Shown here one piece after another: positions 43,973 through 54,639 of a stretch of DNA of 64,000 nt. The stretch's first letter is position 1, and each line of letters starts with the position of its first letter. Origin of the DNA: an uncultured Paracoccaceae bacterium (GTDB lineage: Bacteria > Pseudomonadota > Alphaproteobacteria > Rhodobacterales > Rhodobacteraceae); assembly GCA_947498985.1 (NCBI GenBank), contig CANMMF010000002.1:62001-126000 (forward strand), in the 5' to 3' direction. The notes below the pieces were generated by a model. That model ran no database searches. It saw only the letters and a list, made by a program, of their open reading frames with translations, and had not been told where the DNA came from. The translations under genes were made by a program, and so were the position numbers.

Positions 43973-44686
43973 TTAGTCCGGCACATCGTCAAACGCCACC
44001 GGCCCGGCAAGCGTGACCCCCTCGGGCGATATCGCGCAGCCCAGCGCCATCACCTCGACGCCCGCGTCCCGCGCCGCCGCGAATCCCGCCGCATAGGCCG
44101 GGTCGATATCCGCCGCCAGAGTCATTTGCGCACAATCCGTGCGCTGCACGAGGTAGAGCATCACCGCCCGCTTGCCCTCTGCCGCCACCCGCGCGAGTTC
44201 CGCCAGATGCCTTGTGCCCCGCGCGGTCACGCTGTCGGGAAACTCCGCCTTGCCCGGCGCGCGGCAGAGCGTCACGGATTTCACCTCCACATAGGCGTCC
44301 CGCCGCCCCGCGCCGGTCAGCAGGAAATCGATGCGGCTCTTTTCTCCGTATTTGACCTCCGGGCGCACCAGATCGTAGCCGTCGAGCCCCGGCACCTGCC
44401 CTGCCATCAGGCCTGCCCGCAGCACCCGGTTGGGCACGCCGGTATCGACGCCGGTGAAATGGCCATCCGCATGCTCGACCAGCCGCCAGGCGAATTTCAG
44501 CTTCTTTTTGGGATCGTCATTGGGCTCCAGCCAGATCCGCAGCCCTTCGTCCTTCAACCCCATCATGGAGCCGGGATTGGCCACATGGGCGGTGACCTCA
44601 CGCCCGTCCTCCAGCGTGCAATCGGCCAGAAAACGTTTGTAGCGGCGGATCAGGCGGGCGGGCACAAGCGGGGTTTGAAAGCGCAT
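43973..44686 (-). CDS. sfsA: SfsA family protein (DNA/RNA nuclease)
   Basis: A 237-residue protein. Family landmarks are LVPARLIRRYKRFLADCTLE at the start, VTAHVANPGSMMGL, the nuclease-like core KSRIDFLLTG and AYVEVKSVTLC, and FPDSVTARGTRHLAEL. SfsA was first linked to sugar fermentation stimulation and is now classed with PD-(D/E)XK nucleases. It is divergent from the CinA-like gene (46 bases apart). Full length. Confidence 0.93.
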   Translation of the reverse strand: MRFQTPLVPARLIRRYKRFLADCTLEDGREVTAHVANPGSMMGLKDEGLRIWLEPNDDPKKKLKFAWRLVEHADGHFTGVDTGVPNRVLRAGLMAGQVPGLDGYDLVRPEVKYGEKSRIDFLLTGAGRRDAYVEVKSVTLCRAPGKAEFPDSVTARGTRHLAELARVAAEGKRAVMLYLVQRTDCAQMTLAADIDPAYAAGFAAARDAGVEVMALGCAISPEGVTLAGPVAFDDVPD

Positions 44687-44732
44687 GACCCCGGCCTATA
44701 CCTCAGCGCACGCCCCGCGCAAGGAGAGCCCG

Positions 44733-45458
44733 ATGCCAAACCCCACCGCCGCCATGCTCGTGATCGGAGACGAGATCCTCTCCGGGCGCACGCGCGATGC
44801 CAACATGCACTATCTGGCGGGCGAGCTGACCCGCCACGGGATCGAACTGGCCGAAGTGCGCATCGTGTCCGACAATCCCGCCGCCATCGTTGCCGCGCTG
44901 AACGCGCTGCGCCACGCCTATGATACGGTGGTGACATCGGGCGGCATCGGTCCGACCCATGACGACATCACCGCCGACAGCGTCGCCGCCGCTTTCGAGG
45001 TGCCCATCGACGTGCGCGACGACGCCCGCGCGCTGCTGCAGGCCCATTACGACCGCCAGGGCACCGAGCTCAACACGGCGCGGCTGCGCATGGCGCGCAT
45101 TCCCGACGGGGCAACGCTCATCGACAACCCGGTCTCCATCGCGCCGGGCTTCAGCCTTGGCAATGTGCATGTGATGGCCGGCGTGCCGTCGGTCTTCCAG
45201 GCGATGGTCGCCTCGGTCCTGCCGACGCTCACCGGTGGCGCGCCGCTGCTCAGCCAGACCCTGCGCATCCAGCGCGGCGAGGGCGATATCGCGGGCCCGC
45301 TGGGCGATCTGGCGACCGAGTTCGACGATCTGCAATTCGGCAGCTACCCTTACCAGAAGGACGGTGTGTTCGGCGCCAATGTGGTGGTTCGCGGCACCGA
45401 TGGCGCGCGTGTCGATGCCGCAATGACCCGGCTCGCAGGGCTTTTCCCCGAAAGCTGA
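44733..45458 (+). CDS. CinA-like molybdopterin-binding domain protein
   Basis: A 241-residue protein with the MoaB/Mog-like fold: AAMLVIGDEILSGRTRDANM at the N-terminus, VVTSGGIGPTHDDITADSVA, and LIDNPVSIAPGFSLGNVHVM. It corresponds to the N-terminal part of CinA without the C-terminal nicotinamide-nucleotide amidase domain. AAGGAG precedes the ATG. Role unknown; members of this short type are annotated as competence/damage-inducible or nucleotide-pyrophosphatase-like. Confidence 0.9.
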   Translation: MPNPTAAMLVIGDEILSGRTRDANMHYLAGELTRHGIELAEVRIVSDNPAAIVAALNALRHAYDTVVTSGGIGPTHDDITADSVAAAFEVPIDVRDDARALLQAHYDRQGTELNTARLRMARIPDGATLIDNPVSIAPGFSLGNVHVMAGVPSVFQAMVASVLPTLTGGAPLLSQTLRIQRGEGDIAGPLGDLATEFDDLQFGSYPYQKDGVFGANVVVRGTDGARVDAAMTRLAGLFPES

Positions 45459-45569
45459 GCCGCGCCGCCACCCCCGGGTCAGGTATACCGGACGTCAGGT
45501 TTCCCGGACTGGGCGCGCGCCGCCATTCGCCGCAAACTGCCTGCATCACACCGCTGATGGAGGCACATC

Positions 45570-45728
45570 ATGACACTCATTCTTCTGACCGCCCTGGTCA
45601 CCCGCCTCCCGGCTCACACCATGCCCGCCCGGGCGATGCGCGCCACCACCACCGGCCTGCGCCGCTTTCACGCCCGCGCCATGGCCGACCTGCACGGGCA
45701 GGACATCGTGGATTTCTACCCCGAGTGA
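45570..45728 (+). CDS. Small conserved-looking protein, 52 residues
   Basis: A short frame with an excellent ribosome binding site (TGGAGG, seven bases before ATG). The product begins with a hydrophobic stretch (MTLILLTALVTRLPAH), then a basic, arginine-rich middle (RAMRATTTGLRRFHARAMAD) and an acidic end (GQDIVDFYPE). No family recognised. It lies between the CinA-like and GNAT genes on the same strand. Confidence 0.5.
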   Translation: MTLILLTALVTRLPAHTMPARAMRATTTGLRRFHARAMADLHGQDIVDFYPE

Positions 45729-45810
45729 TCCATCGCCGCGCAACATCCGGGCGTCTGACGCGCCCGAAGCCGGATGGACAGCACCGCCGCGCCGGGTCAT
45801 AAATCAAGGC

Positions 45811-46575
45811 GTGACACAGCCCGCCGATCAAGCCAGCCCTCCCGCCCTCGACAGGCTCTACGCCGCGATCGATGCCACCTGGCCGCCCGCCGCCCGGATC
45901 GAGGCGGGCCCGTGGCTGTTGCGCGAAGGCCGCGGCGGCGGCAAACGGGTCTCGGCGGCCACCCCCCGTGGCGACTGGCGGGAAGAGGACATCGTCGCCG
46001 CCGAAGAGGCGATGCGGCTTCTGGGACAGACACCGCTTTTCATGCTGACCGATGCGGACACCACACTCGATGCCGCGTTGGCACAACGCGGCTATGCGGT
46101 CATCGACCCGGTCAACCTATGGCATTGCCCGGCCGAAAGCCTCACCGACCGCCGCCTGCCGCCGGTCACCGCCTTCACCATCTGGGAGCCGCTGGCCATC
46201 ATGCGCGAGATCTGGGAGGCTTCAGGCATCGGTGCCGAGCGCCAGACCATCATGGAGCGCGCGCCGCATCCCAAGACCTCCGTCTTTGGCCGCGTCAGCG
46301 ACAAGCCCGCGGGCTGCGCCTTTGTGGCGATCCACAACGGCGTCGCCATGCTGCACGCGCTCGAGATCCTGCCCGAACACCGCAAGAAAGGGCTCGGCGC
46401 CTGGATGATGCGCGCCGCGGCGATCTGGGCCGCGCGCCATCACGCCCAGTCGCTCGCGGTGCTCTGCACCCGCGACAACACCGGCGCCAACGCGCTTTAT
46501 GCCGCGCTCGGCATGCAGATCGTTGGCGGCTACCATTACCGCATCCTGCCGCAGTCGAAAGGCGACACAATTTGA
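45811..46575 (+). CDS. GNAT family N-acetyltransferase
   Basis: A 254-residue acetyltransferase with a GTG start. The acetyl-CoA-binding motif A is clear in the C-terminal half (ALEILPEHRKKGLGAWMMRA), followed by the TRDNTGANALYAALGMQIVG helix-strand that closes the GNAT fold. The N-terminal half (PWLLREGRGGGKRVSAATPR) resembles a second degenerate GNAT-like half. Substrate unknown. The stop overlaps the TTG start of the next gene. Confidence 0.87.
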   Translation: MTQPADQASPPALDRLYAAIDATWPPAARIEAGPWLLREGRGGGKRVSAATPRGDWREEDIVAAEEAMRLLGQTPLFMLTDADTTLDAALAQRGYAVIDPVNLWHCPAESLTDRRLPPVTAFTIWEPLAIMREIWEASGIGAERQTIMERAPHPKTSVFGRVSDKPAGCAFVAIHNGVAMLHALEILPEHRKKGLGAWMMRAAAIWAARHHAQSLAVLCTRDNTGANALYAALGMQIVGGYHYRILPQSKGDTI

Positions 46576-47141
46576 CACGAGACCTGCCCACCGCACTCGA
46601 CCTGCCGATGGTCGACCCGCTGCCGCCCGAGACCGAGAAATACTTCGATGTCTGTCAGGAAAAGCTGGGCATGGTGCCCAATGTCCTGCGCGCCTATGCG
46701 TTCGACATCGACAAGCTCAACGCCTTCACCGGCATGTATAACGACCTGATGCTGGCCGGGTCCGGTCTGACAAAACTCGAACGCGAGATGATCGCCGTTG
46801 TGGTCTCAGCCGTGAACCGCTGCTTTTACTGCCTGACTGCCCATGGTGCCGCGGTGCGCGCGCTCTCGGGTGATCCGAAACTGGGCGAAATGCTGGTGAT
46901 GAACTGGCGCGTGGCCGATCTCGACACCCGCCAGCACGCGATGCTGCATTTCGCCGAGAAGATGACCAAGGCCTCGTCCGAGATCACCGAAGAAGACCGC
47001 CAGGCGCTGCGCGATGCGGGCTTTTCGGATCGCGACATCTGGGACATCGCCAATGTGGCGGGGTTTTTCAACATGACCAACCGCGTCGCCAGCGCCACCG
47101 ACATGCGCCCCAATGATGACTACCACGCTGAGGCACGCTAG
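46572..47141 (+). CDS. Peroxidase-related (AhpD-like, carboxymuconolactone decarboxylase) protein
   Basis: A 189-residue protein of the AhpD/CMD superfamily. The active-site motif E-x(n)-C-x2-C-x3-H appears as LEREMIAVVVSAVNRCFYCL then TAHG. The N-terminus LTRDLPTALDLPMVDPLPPE is that of 'peroxidase-related' members, which supports TTG at 46572 as the start, inside the upstream stop (TTGA). An ATG at 46608 is the alternative. It likely reduces peroxides or alkylhydroperoxidase partners. It overlaps the next gene by 29 bases. Confidence 0.9.
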   Translation: MTRDLPTALDLPMVDPLPPETEKYFDVCQEKLGMVPNVLRAYAFDIDKLNAFTGMYNDLMLAGSGLTKLEREMIAVVVSAVNRCFYCLTAHGAAVRALSGDPKLGEMLVMNWRVADLDTRQHAMLHFAEKMTKASSEITEEDRQALRDAGFSDRDIWDIANVAGFFNMTNRVASATDMRPNDDYHAEAR

Positions 47142-48051
47142 CCGCGCCGCGCTGGTCTGCGCGCTCTGCGGCCCGGTTGCGGCACAGGATCTCGCGCTGC
47201 CCGCAGGTGCGGTGCTCACCCGCGAGGATGTGCGCAACCCCGGCGCCTATGCCTTGCCCACCGGTCCCTGGTCCGAGGATACCGGGCTGCCCTTCCTGCG
47301 TATCGAAGGCGCGGTGCAGTCGCAGGCCTGGCGGATCGACGGATCGGGTCTCACTCCGCTGCAACTGCTCTCCCCGCTGCGCGACCAGCTGGCGGCGCAG
47401 GGCTACGAGACGGTGTTCGACTGCATCGATGCCGCATGCGGCGGGTTCGATTTCCGCTTTGCCACCCGGGTCTTGCCCGCGCCCGCGATGTATGTGGATC
47501 TCACCGATTACCAGTTCCTCTCCGCCCGCGCCCCCGGTGGGGGCGCGGTCTCCCTGCTCACCAGCCGCGACCGCAATGGCGGCTATGTGCAGATCATCCG
47601 CGCAGGCGGTGGCGCCACCGGCGGGACACAGGCAAGCGCCCCCGCCATCGCCCGCCGCGTCAATGTGGCGCCCGGCAGCATCGGTGCGGCACTCGAGGCC
47701 GACGGCCACGCGATCCTGAGCGACATGGCGTTCCAGACCGGCTCGTCCTCGCTGGGCGACGGCGCTGTCGCCTCGCTCGACGCCATCGCCGCCTATCTCA
47801 AGGCCAATCCGACCCGCCGGATACTCTTTGTCGGCCACACCGATGCGGTGGGCTCGCTCGAAGGCAACCAGGCGCTGTCGCGCCGCCGCGCGCAATCGGC
47901 GGTGGACTATCTGCGCCAGCGCCACGACATACCCGCAAACCGTATCGGCGCTGACGGCGTGGGCTTTCTCGCCCCCATCGCCTCCAACCTCACACCCGCG
48001 GGTCGCGACGCCAACCGGCGGGTCGAGGCCGTGCTGATCTCCACCGAATAG
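47113..48051 (+). CDS. OmpA-family outer-membrane/periplasmic protein
   Basis: A 312-residue exported protein with a signal peptide (SRAALVCALCGPVAAQ). A unique N-terminal domain of about 180 residues contains a cysteine pair (VFDCIDAACGGFDF). The C-terminal OmpA/MotB-like peptidoglycan-binding domain is complete (DMAFQTGSSSLGDGAVASLD, ILFVGHTDAVGSLEGNQALS, RRAQSAVDYL, DANRRVEAVL). It overlaps the end of the AhpD-like gene, so it is probably the last gene of the GNAT-AhpD-OmpA run. Confidence 0.88.
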   Translation: MMTTTLRHASRAALVCALCGPVAAQDLALPAGAVLTREDVRNPGAYALPTGPWSEDTGLPFLRIEGAVQSQAWRIDGSGLTPLQLLSPLRDQLAAQGYETVFDCIDAACGGFDFRFATRVLPAPAMYVDLTDYQFLSARAPGGGAVSLLTSRDRNGGYVQIIRAGGGATGGTQASAPAIARRVNVAPGSIGAALEADGHAILSDMAFQTGSSSLGDGAVASLDAIAAYLKANPTRRILFVGHTDAVGSLEGNQALSRRRAQSAVDYLRQRHDIPANRIGADGVGFLAPIASNLTPAGRDANRRVEAVLISTE

Positions 48052-48520
48052 CGCTGCATCCTTGCTTTGGTGCGTCCGTCGCCTGGACCCGCACAGGCAC
48101 GGCGCGCGCTCCGGTGCACGCGGGCTGGCCGAGGGGCCCCGCTTGCGGGGAGACGGCGATCGCGCTTGCGGCGGAGGGCGGGCTTTGACAGGCAAGGACC
48201 GGGTGACGGATGGGACCGATGCAGGGATCCTTGCTTTGGTGAGTCCGGAGCCCCGACAACCGGGGCCATCCGCATTGTCCCCGCGGCAACAAGCCTCTGA
48301 CAGGCGTAAAACCGCGCCTGACCGCACACCACGACACAGGCGCCACAGACCGCTTTGCGCGGCACTGCGCCACTTGCAGAATGAAAGCGCGCGGAAGCGC
48401 TCCTTTTTTCCAGCCGCTGTCGCGCCGGGCTCACATGGAAAGAAAGCCCCGGGGCATTTCTCCCGGGGCTTCAGGTGGCCTTGATGGTCAAGGCTGGGGA
48501 AACGGCTTACCTGGGCCGGG
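48052..48520. other. Gap with a direct repeat and a terminator
   Basis: About 470 bases between the convergent OmpA-like and LysR genes. ATCCTTGCTTTGGTG occurs twice in the same orientation (48058-48072 and 48227-48241), each followed by a GTCCG. The LysR terminator lies at 48444-48471. Otherwise only GC-rich frames without support. Confidence 0.5.
48444..48471 (-). terminator. Intrinsic terminator of the LysR gene
   Basis: A perfect ten-base-pair stem AAGCCCCGGG, loop GCATTTCT, CCCGGGGCTT, followed on the minus strand by a short T-rich stretch (TCTTTCC). It could also stop the OmpA-like transcript from the other side. Confidence 0.75.
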
Positions 48521-49426
48521 TCACCACTGCTGCGGGCCCTTGTCGGCGAAGGCATGCACGAGAAAATCGATAAAGGCGCGCACCTTGGGCTGCGTGAAGC
48601 GCCCCGGCGGATAGACCGCATAGATGCCCTGCGATTCAGACGGCAGATCCGGGATCGCATCCTGCACCAGCCCCTGCTCCATCGCTTCATGGAAGAGGTA
48701 GGACGGCAGATAGGCGATGCCGAGACCCGCGATACAGGCGTTCAGCAGGGACTGCCCGTCATTGACGCTCAGCCAGCCCGCGGTGCGCACCTGGCGCTTT
48801 TCACCCGACGGTGCGGTGAGCTTCCAGACATTGCCGGAGGCCTGGTTGGAATAATGCAGAAGCTTGTGTTCGTTGAGATCGTCGATCCGCGCCGGACGGC
48901 CGAATTTCTCGAAATATTCCGGCGCCGCGATCATGCGTTTGGTGGTTTCGGTCAGCTTGCGTGCCCGCAGGGTGCTGTCTTCCAGCTCCCCGATGCGGAT
49001 CGCCATGTCGAACCCTTCCGAAATCAGCTCCACATAGCGGTTGTTGAGCACCATGTTCACGGTGATATCGGGAAATTCCGCCAGAAAATCGCCCAGCACC
49101 GGGCTGAGATGGTTCACGCCGAAATCCGTCGCCACCGAGATCCGCAACAGCCCCGACGGCGCCGATTGCATCGAGGTCACCAGCGCATCCGCTTCGCCCG
49201 CGTCATTCAGCACCCGGCGGGCGCGATCATAATAGGCCAGGCCGATTTCCGTCGGGCTGACGCGGCGGGTCGTGCGGTTCAGGAGACGCGCCCCCAGCCG
49301 CGCTTCGAGGCTCGAGACGTGTTTCGAGACGGCGGATTTCGAGATCCCCATCTTCTTGGCTGCATCGGTAAAGCCGCCCTGATCCACAACAGTGGCAAAC
49401 GCTTCCATCTCGGTCAGGCGATCCAT
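48521..49426 (-). CDS. LysR-family transcriptional regulator
   Basis: A 301-residue regulator. The N-terminal helix-turn-helix is standard (MEAFATVVDQGGFTDAAKKM, ISKSAVSKHVSSLEARLGAR, LLNRTTRRVSPTEIG). The substrate-binding part spans about residues 90-295 (LRISVATDFGVNHLSPVLGD, GFDMAIRIGELEDSTLRARK) and is of the CrgA/DUF-type LTTR group that often lacks a known ligand. It is divergent from the DUF4399 gene (about 300 bases). ATG at 49426 chosen over TTG at 49438. Confidence 0.9.
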   Translation of the reverse strand: MDRLTEMEAFATVVDQGGFTDAAKKMGISKSAVSKHVSSLEARLGARLLNRTTRRVSPTEIGLAYYDRARRVLNDAGEADALVTSMQSAPSGLLRISVATDFGVNHLSPVLGDFLAEFPDITVNMVLNNRYVELISEGFDMAIRIGELEDSTLRARKLTETTKRMIAAPEYFEKFGRPARIDDLNEHKLLHYSNQASGNVWKLTAPSGEKRQVRTAGWLSVNDGQSLLNACIAGLGIAYLPSYLFHEAMEQGLVQDAIPDLPSESQGIYAVYPPGRFTQPKVRAFIDFLVHAFADKGPQQW

Positions 49427-49729
49427 TCCGGTCTCCAAATTTCGTCTCGGTCAAGCGCCGTAACGCGCCGGATTGGTATGGCGCCCAACTGCGGCGCAAA
49501 CGCGGCGGGACACGGACAATACCGGGGTAATCTCGGGATCGTTCAAGGCACTGAAACGACCGGAGACTTCGGGAGAACCGTCTCGGACGCCGCGCGCGCC
49601 CTCTTTCGCCCGGCCACGGGACGACCCGGGCCATGGGCCCGCGGGAAAACTTCTGCGTGGACCCGAGGCCGCGCGTGCTACATTTGCACAAGCGCCCCGC
49701 GCGCCGAACGACAACAGGAGGAGACCCCC

Positions 49730-50170
49730 ATGAGATACGCAATCCCCGCGCTCACCGCCCTCGCGCTGAGCCTGACACCCGTCTGGGCCGGCGACACCCC
49801 GTCCACCCCCGGCGCCGAGGTTTATTTCGTAACGCTCGAAGACGGCGCCACGCTGTCCGGACCGGTCAAGGTCGTGTTCGGCCTCTCCGGCATGGGGGTC
49901 GCCCCCGCAGGCGTGGAAAAGGAAGGCACCGGCCATCATCACCTGTTGCTCAACCGCGCGCCCTTCGGCGAAGGCGAAGACGACGCGACGATGATCGCCG
50001 ACGGCATACCGTCAGACGAAAACCACAAGCATTTCGGTGGCGGCCAAACCGAAACCACGCTCGAGCTGCCCGCAGGCACCCATACGCTGCAACTCGTGCT
50101 TGGCGACCAGTTCCACGTGCCGCACGATCCACCCGTGGTGTCCGACATGATCACGATTACCGTAAACTGA
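49730..50170 (+). CDS. DUF4399 periplasmic protein
   Basis: A 146-residue exported protein with a signal peptide (MRYAIPALTALALSLTPVWA). The mature domain matches DUF4399: LSGPVKVVFGLSGMGVAPAG, the histidine-rich EKEGTGHHHLLLN, ENHKHFGGGQTETTLELPAG and TLQLVLGDQFHVPHDPPVVS. The repeated histidines suggest metal binding, but this is unproven. AGGAGG-like sequence precedes the ATG. Confidence 0.88.
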   Translation: MRYAIPALTALALSLTPVWAGDTPSTPGAEVYFVTLEDGATLSGPVKVVFGLSGMGVAPAGVEKEGTGHHHLLLNRAPFGEGEDDATMIADGIPSDENHKHFGGGQTETTLELPAGTHTLQLVLGDQFHVPHDPPVVSDMITITVN

Positions 50171-50201
50171 GCCCGGACGGCATCCCGCGCACATAGATAA
50201 A

Positions 50202-50226
50202 GGCCGCTCCCTTGGCAGGAGCGGCC
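50202..50226. terminator. Bidirectional hairpin between convergent genes
   Basis: GGCCGCTCC-CTTGGCA-GGAGCGGCC, with TTTATC after it on the minus strand and CCAAAAAG on the plus strand. It lies between the DUF4399 and DJ-1/PfpI stop codons and best serves the minus-strand gene. Confidence 0.75.
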
Positions 50227-50256
50227 CCAAAAAGACCCCGCTACAGCGGATCCCTG

Positions 50257-50817
50257 TCAGGCGGCGTCGCGCACGTTTCGGCCGTCTTCGATCTCCTCGA
50301 CGATCTTGGCCACAAAGGCCTTGAGGTCATCGGGGGTGCGGCTGGTGATCAGGCCACCGTCGCTCACAACCGGCTCATCCACCCAGCGCGCACCGGCATT
50401 CACGATGTCGGTCTTGATCGAGTGAAACGACGTCATCTCACGCGACGGGCAAAGCCCGGCTTCGGCCAGCACCCAGGGCGCGTGGCACACCGCGGCAATC
50501 GGCTTGCCGAGGCTTTCGAACGCCTGCACCAGTGCGATCACCGGCGCCTCGACGCGCAACAGATCGGGATTGATCTGGCCGCCGGGGATCACCAGGGCGT
50601 CATACTGGTTGGGATCGGCATCGGCGATCTTCAGATCCGCCTCCGCCTCGCGACCCCAGTCGGAGCCTTCCCAACCCTTGATGGCCGCACCGTCCAGCGT
50701 GGCCACATGCACCTCGGCACCTTTCGCGCGCAGCTGGTCGCGGGGGAACTCAAGCTCCGACTGTTCAAAGCCGTGCGTCGAGATGATGAGAATCTTTGCG
50801 TTTTCGATCTTGGTCAT
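50257..50817 (-). CDS. DJ-1/PfpI family protein (type 1 glutamine amidotransferase-like)
   Basis: A 186-residue protein of the PfpI/YhbO type, linked to glyoxal detoxification or protease-like activities. The nucleophile elbow is IAAVCHAPWVLAEAG, with cysteine followed by histidine, and the oxyanion strand is ALVIPGGQINPDLLR. The ATG at 50817 has GGAGG upstream and starts MTKIENAKILIISTHGFEQS. No signal peptide. Confidence 0.92.
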   Translation of the reverse strand: MTKIENAKILIISTHGFEQSELEFPRDQLRAKGAEVHVATLDGAAIKGWEGSDWGREAEADLKIADADPNQYDALVIPGGQINPDLLRVEAPVIALVQAFESLGKPIAAVCHAPWVLAEAGLCPSREMTSFHSIKTDIVNAGARWVDEPVVSDGGLITSRTPDDLKAFVAKIVEEIEDGRNVRDAA

Positions 50818-51001
50818 TTCAAACCTCCAGGTCGGTTTCGTTGGAGGCTCAACACCCGGCGCGCCCTCGCGTTCCATGGCAACGTGACGCAGGTGCCCGC
50901 GCATGTCCGCCGCCCGCTCCGGACCATCGCGAAATCAGCGCGCCCGCGGGACGGCGGGTGGGGCGAGGCTTGCCTTGCAAGCCAGCGACACCCCCGTCCC
51001 G

Positions 51002-53074
<2,073 letters not shown>

Positions 53075-53151
53075 TCACGACGAAACGCGGCGTCACGGAT
53101 CTGGAGCCACGGCTCGGCCCGCGTGCCCCGATACGGGCTTTGACGGTACCA

Positions 53152-53175
53152 CGCGCGCCGCTCCGGCGGCGCGCG
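53152..53175. terminator. Strong GC hairpin after the methyltransferase gene
   Basis: CGCGCGCCG-CTCCGG-CGGCGCGCG, a perfect nine-base-pair stem about 130 bases beyond the methyltransferase stop and upstream of fadH on the same strand. No T-run follows, so it may be a weak terminator or a repeat. An 11-C tract lies at 53242-53252. Confidence 0.45.
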
Positions 53176-53302
53176 CCGCACATGATCCTTTTGCTCCAGA
53201 TCGCCGGACCCGGCCGCGCCTGTCGGGTTGACGCCCAATCGCCCCCCCCCCCTGACACGCACAGACCACGCAAATGTCTGTCAAAGCGCCACCGGGCCCC
53301 GC

Positions 53303-53923
53303 TCAGACCGCGCGGGCCACCACGAAGTGATTGGGCAGCGATCTGGGGTAATCCCCTGTCTCGACGATCTCGAACCCCGCCGCGGCAATCGCCGCTTCCA
53401 GATCGCGCGTGCGCAGATGCGCCACGTCCGGCGGCGCCTTGCCGATCCATTGCATCACCGCGACCAGCGGACGAAACCACGGCTTGCCGCCGAGACAGGG
53501 TGTCTTGGTGATCAGCAGACCACCGCTGTCGAGCCGCGCGCGCAGCGCCGCCAGCACACCCGGCAGATCCGCCACAAGATGCAGGATGCTGAACCCCATC
53601 ACCACATCGTATGTCCGATCCGCGCCCGCTTCAGCCACAGGCGCGCATTCGAACCGCACATTCTGCACATCCTGCGCCTGGGCTTTCTGCCGCGCGATGC
53701 GGAGCATCTGCGCCGAGATATCGGTTGCGAGAATGCGGCCCGCCGCGTCCGACAGCGTCAGCGCGGTGCTGCCGGTGCCGCAGCCGATCTCCAGCACCGA
53801 CGCGTCCGGCGGCAGCCAGTGACGCACCCGGTCGAGCGTCCGGGCATAGGCTTCGGGATTGCCGACCGGGGTCGCGGCATATTTCTCGGCGATCCTGTCC
53901 CAGAAATCTTGCGTATCGACCAT
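53303..53923 (-). CDS. SAM-dependent methyltransferase (class I)
   Basis: A 206-residue Rossmann-fold methyltransferase. The SAM motif is VLEIGCGTGSTALTLSDAAG, then ILATDISAQMLRIARQKAQ, VVMGFSILHLVADLPGVL and the C-terminal GGLLITKTPCLGG. It starts MVDTQDFWDRIAEKYAATPV at 53923. Substrate unknown, of the small-molecule (UbiE/COQ5-like) type. Confidence 0.87.
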   Translation of the reverse strand: MVDTQDFWDRIAEKYAATPVGNPEAYARTLDRVRHWLPPDASVLEIGCGTGSTALTLSDAAGRILATDISAQMLRIARQKAQAQDVQNVRFECAPVAEAGADRTYDVVMGFSILHLVADLPGVLAALRARLDSGGLLITKTPCLGGKPWFRPLVAVMQWIGKAPPDVAHLRTRDLEAAIAAAGFEIVETGDYPRSLPNHFVVARAV

Positions 53924-54052
53924 CCCACGCCCTCCGTCGCCGCCTGTCCTGCGCGGGATACACGATCGCTGGAACACCCCCAATGCGCCAAATGCGCAAA
54001 TGGCCCATGCATTTCTGCATGGACCGTCCGCACAACCACAAAGAGCTCCCGC

Positions 54053-54076
54053 GTAGGGTGGGTTTTCAACCCACCA
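54053..54076. repeat. REP-like hairpin, copy 1
   Basis: A GTAG leader then GGTGGGTT-TTC-AACCCACC, a perfect eight-base-pair hairpin. The second copy is 48 bases to the right in the same orientation. Confidence 0.75.
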
Positions 54077-54100
54077 TCCCGCCGACACCACGCACAGCCC

Positions 54101-54124
54101 GTAGGGTGGGTTTTCAACCCACCA
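54101..54124. repeat. REP-like hairpin, copy 2
   Basis: The same GTAG leader and GGTGGGTT-TTC-AACCCACC hairpin, identical to copy 1 over 24 bases, ending nine bases before the msrA stop. It may help end msrA transcription. Confidence 0.75.
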
Positions 54125-54132
54125 CGCCGCGC

Positions 54133-54639
54133 CTATTCCGCCGCGTCGCGCTTGGGCAGAACCCAATCGGCGCGCGGGAAATGGCAGGTGTAGCCGCCGG
54201 GGTAGCGCTGCAGGTAGTTCTGGTGCTCGGGCTCGGCCTCCCAGAAATCGCCCACCGGCTCGACCTCGGTCACCACCTTGCCGGGCCAGTGACCCGACGC
54301 CTCCACATCGGCGATGGTCTCCAGCGCGCATTGGCGCTGGTCTTCGTCGACATAATAGATGGCCGAACGATAGCTCATGCCGCGATCATTGCCCTGCCGG
54401 TTCAAAGTCGTGGGGTCGTGGATCTGAAAGAACACCTCGAGGATCCGCCGGTAGCTGATCCGCGCGGGATCAAACAGGATCTCGATCCCTTCGGCATGAG
54501 TACCATGATTGCGATAGGTCGCGTGTTTCACATCGCCGCCGGTATAGCCCACGCGGGTCGCCTCGACCCCGTCCAGCTTGCGGATCAGCTCTTCCATGCC
54601 CCAGAAGCAGCCCCCCGCCAACACAGCCCGTTCACTCAT
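54133..54639 (-). CDS. msrA: Peptide-methionine (S)-S-oxide reductase MsrA
   Basis: A 168-residue enzyme repairing the S form of oxidised methionine. The catalytic cysteine is in [15 protein letters not shown]; further signatures are [25 protein letters not shown] and the family end [16 protein letters not shown]. It overlaps the msrB stop by ATGA. Cytoplasmic, with no signal peptide. Confidence 0.96.
   Translation of the reverse strand: MSERAVLAGGCFWGMEELIRKLDGVEATRVGYTGGDVKHATYRNHGTHAEGIEILFDPARISYRRILEVFFQIHDPTTLNRQGNDRGMSYRSAIYYVDEDQRQCALETIADVEASGHWPGKVVTEVEPVGDFWEAEPEHQNYLQRYPGGYTCHFPRADWVLPKRDAAE

Noticed and set aside
54053-54124. Possible CRISPR repeats
   Set aside because: Only two copies, hairpin ends, one 24-base interval and no cas genes.
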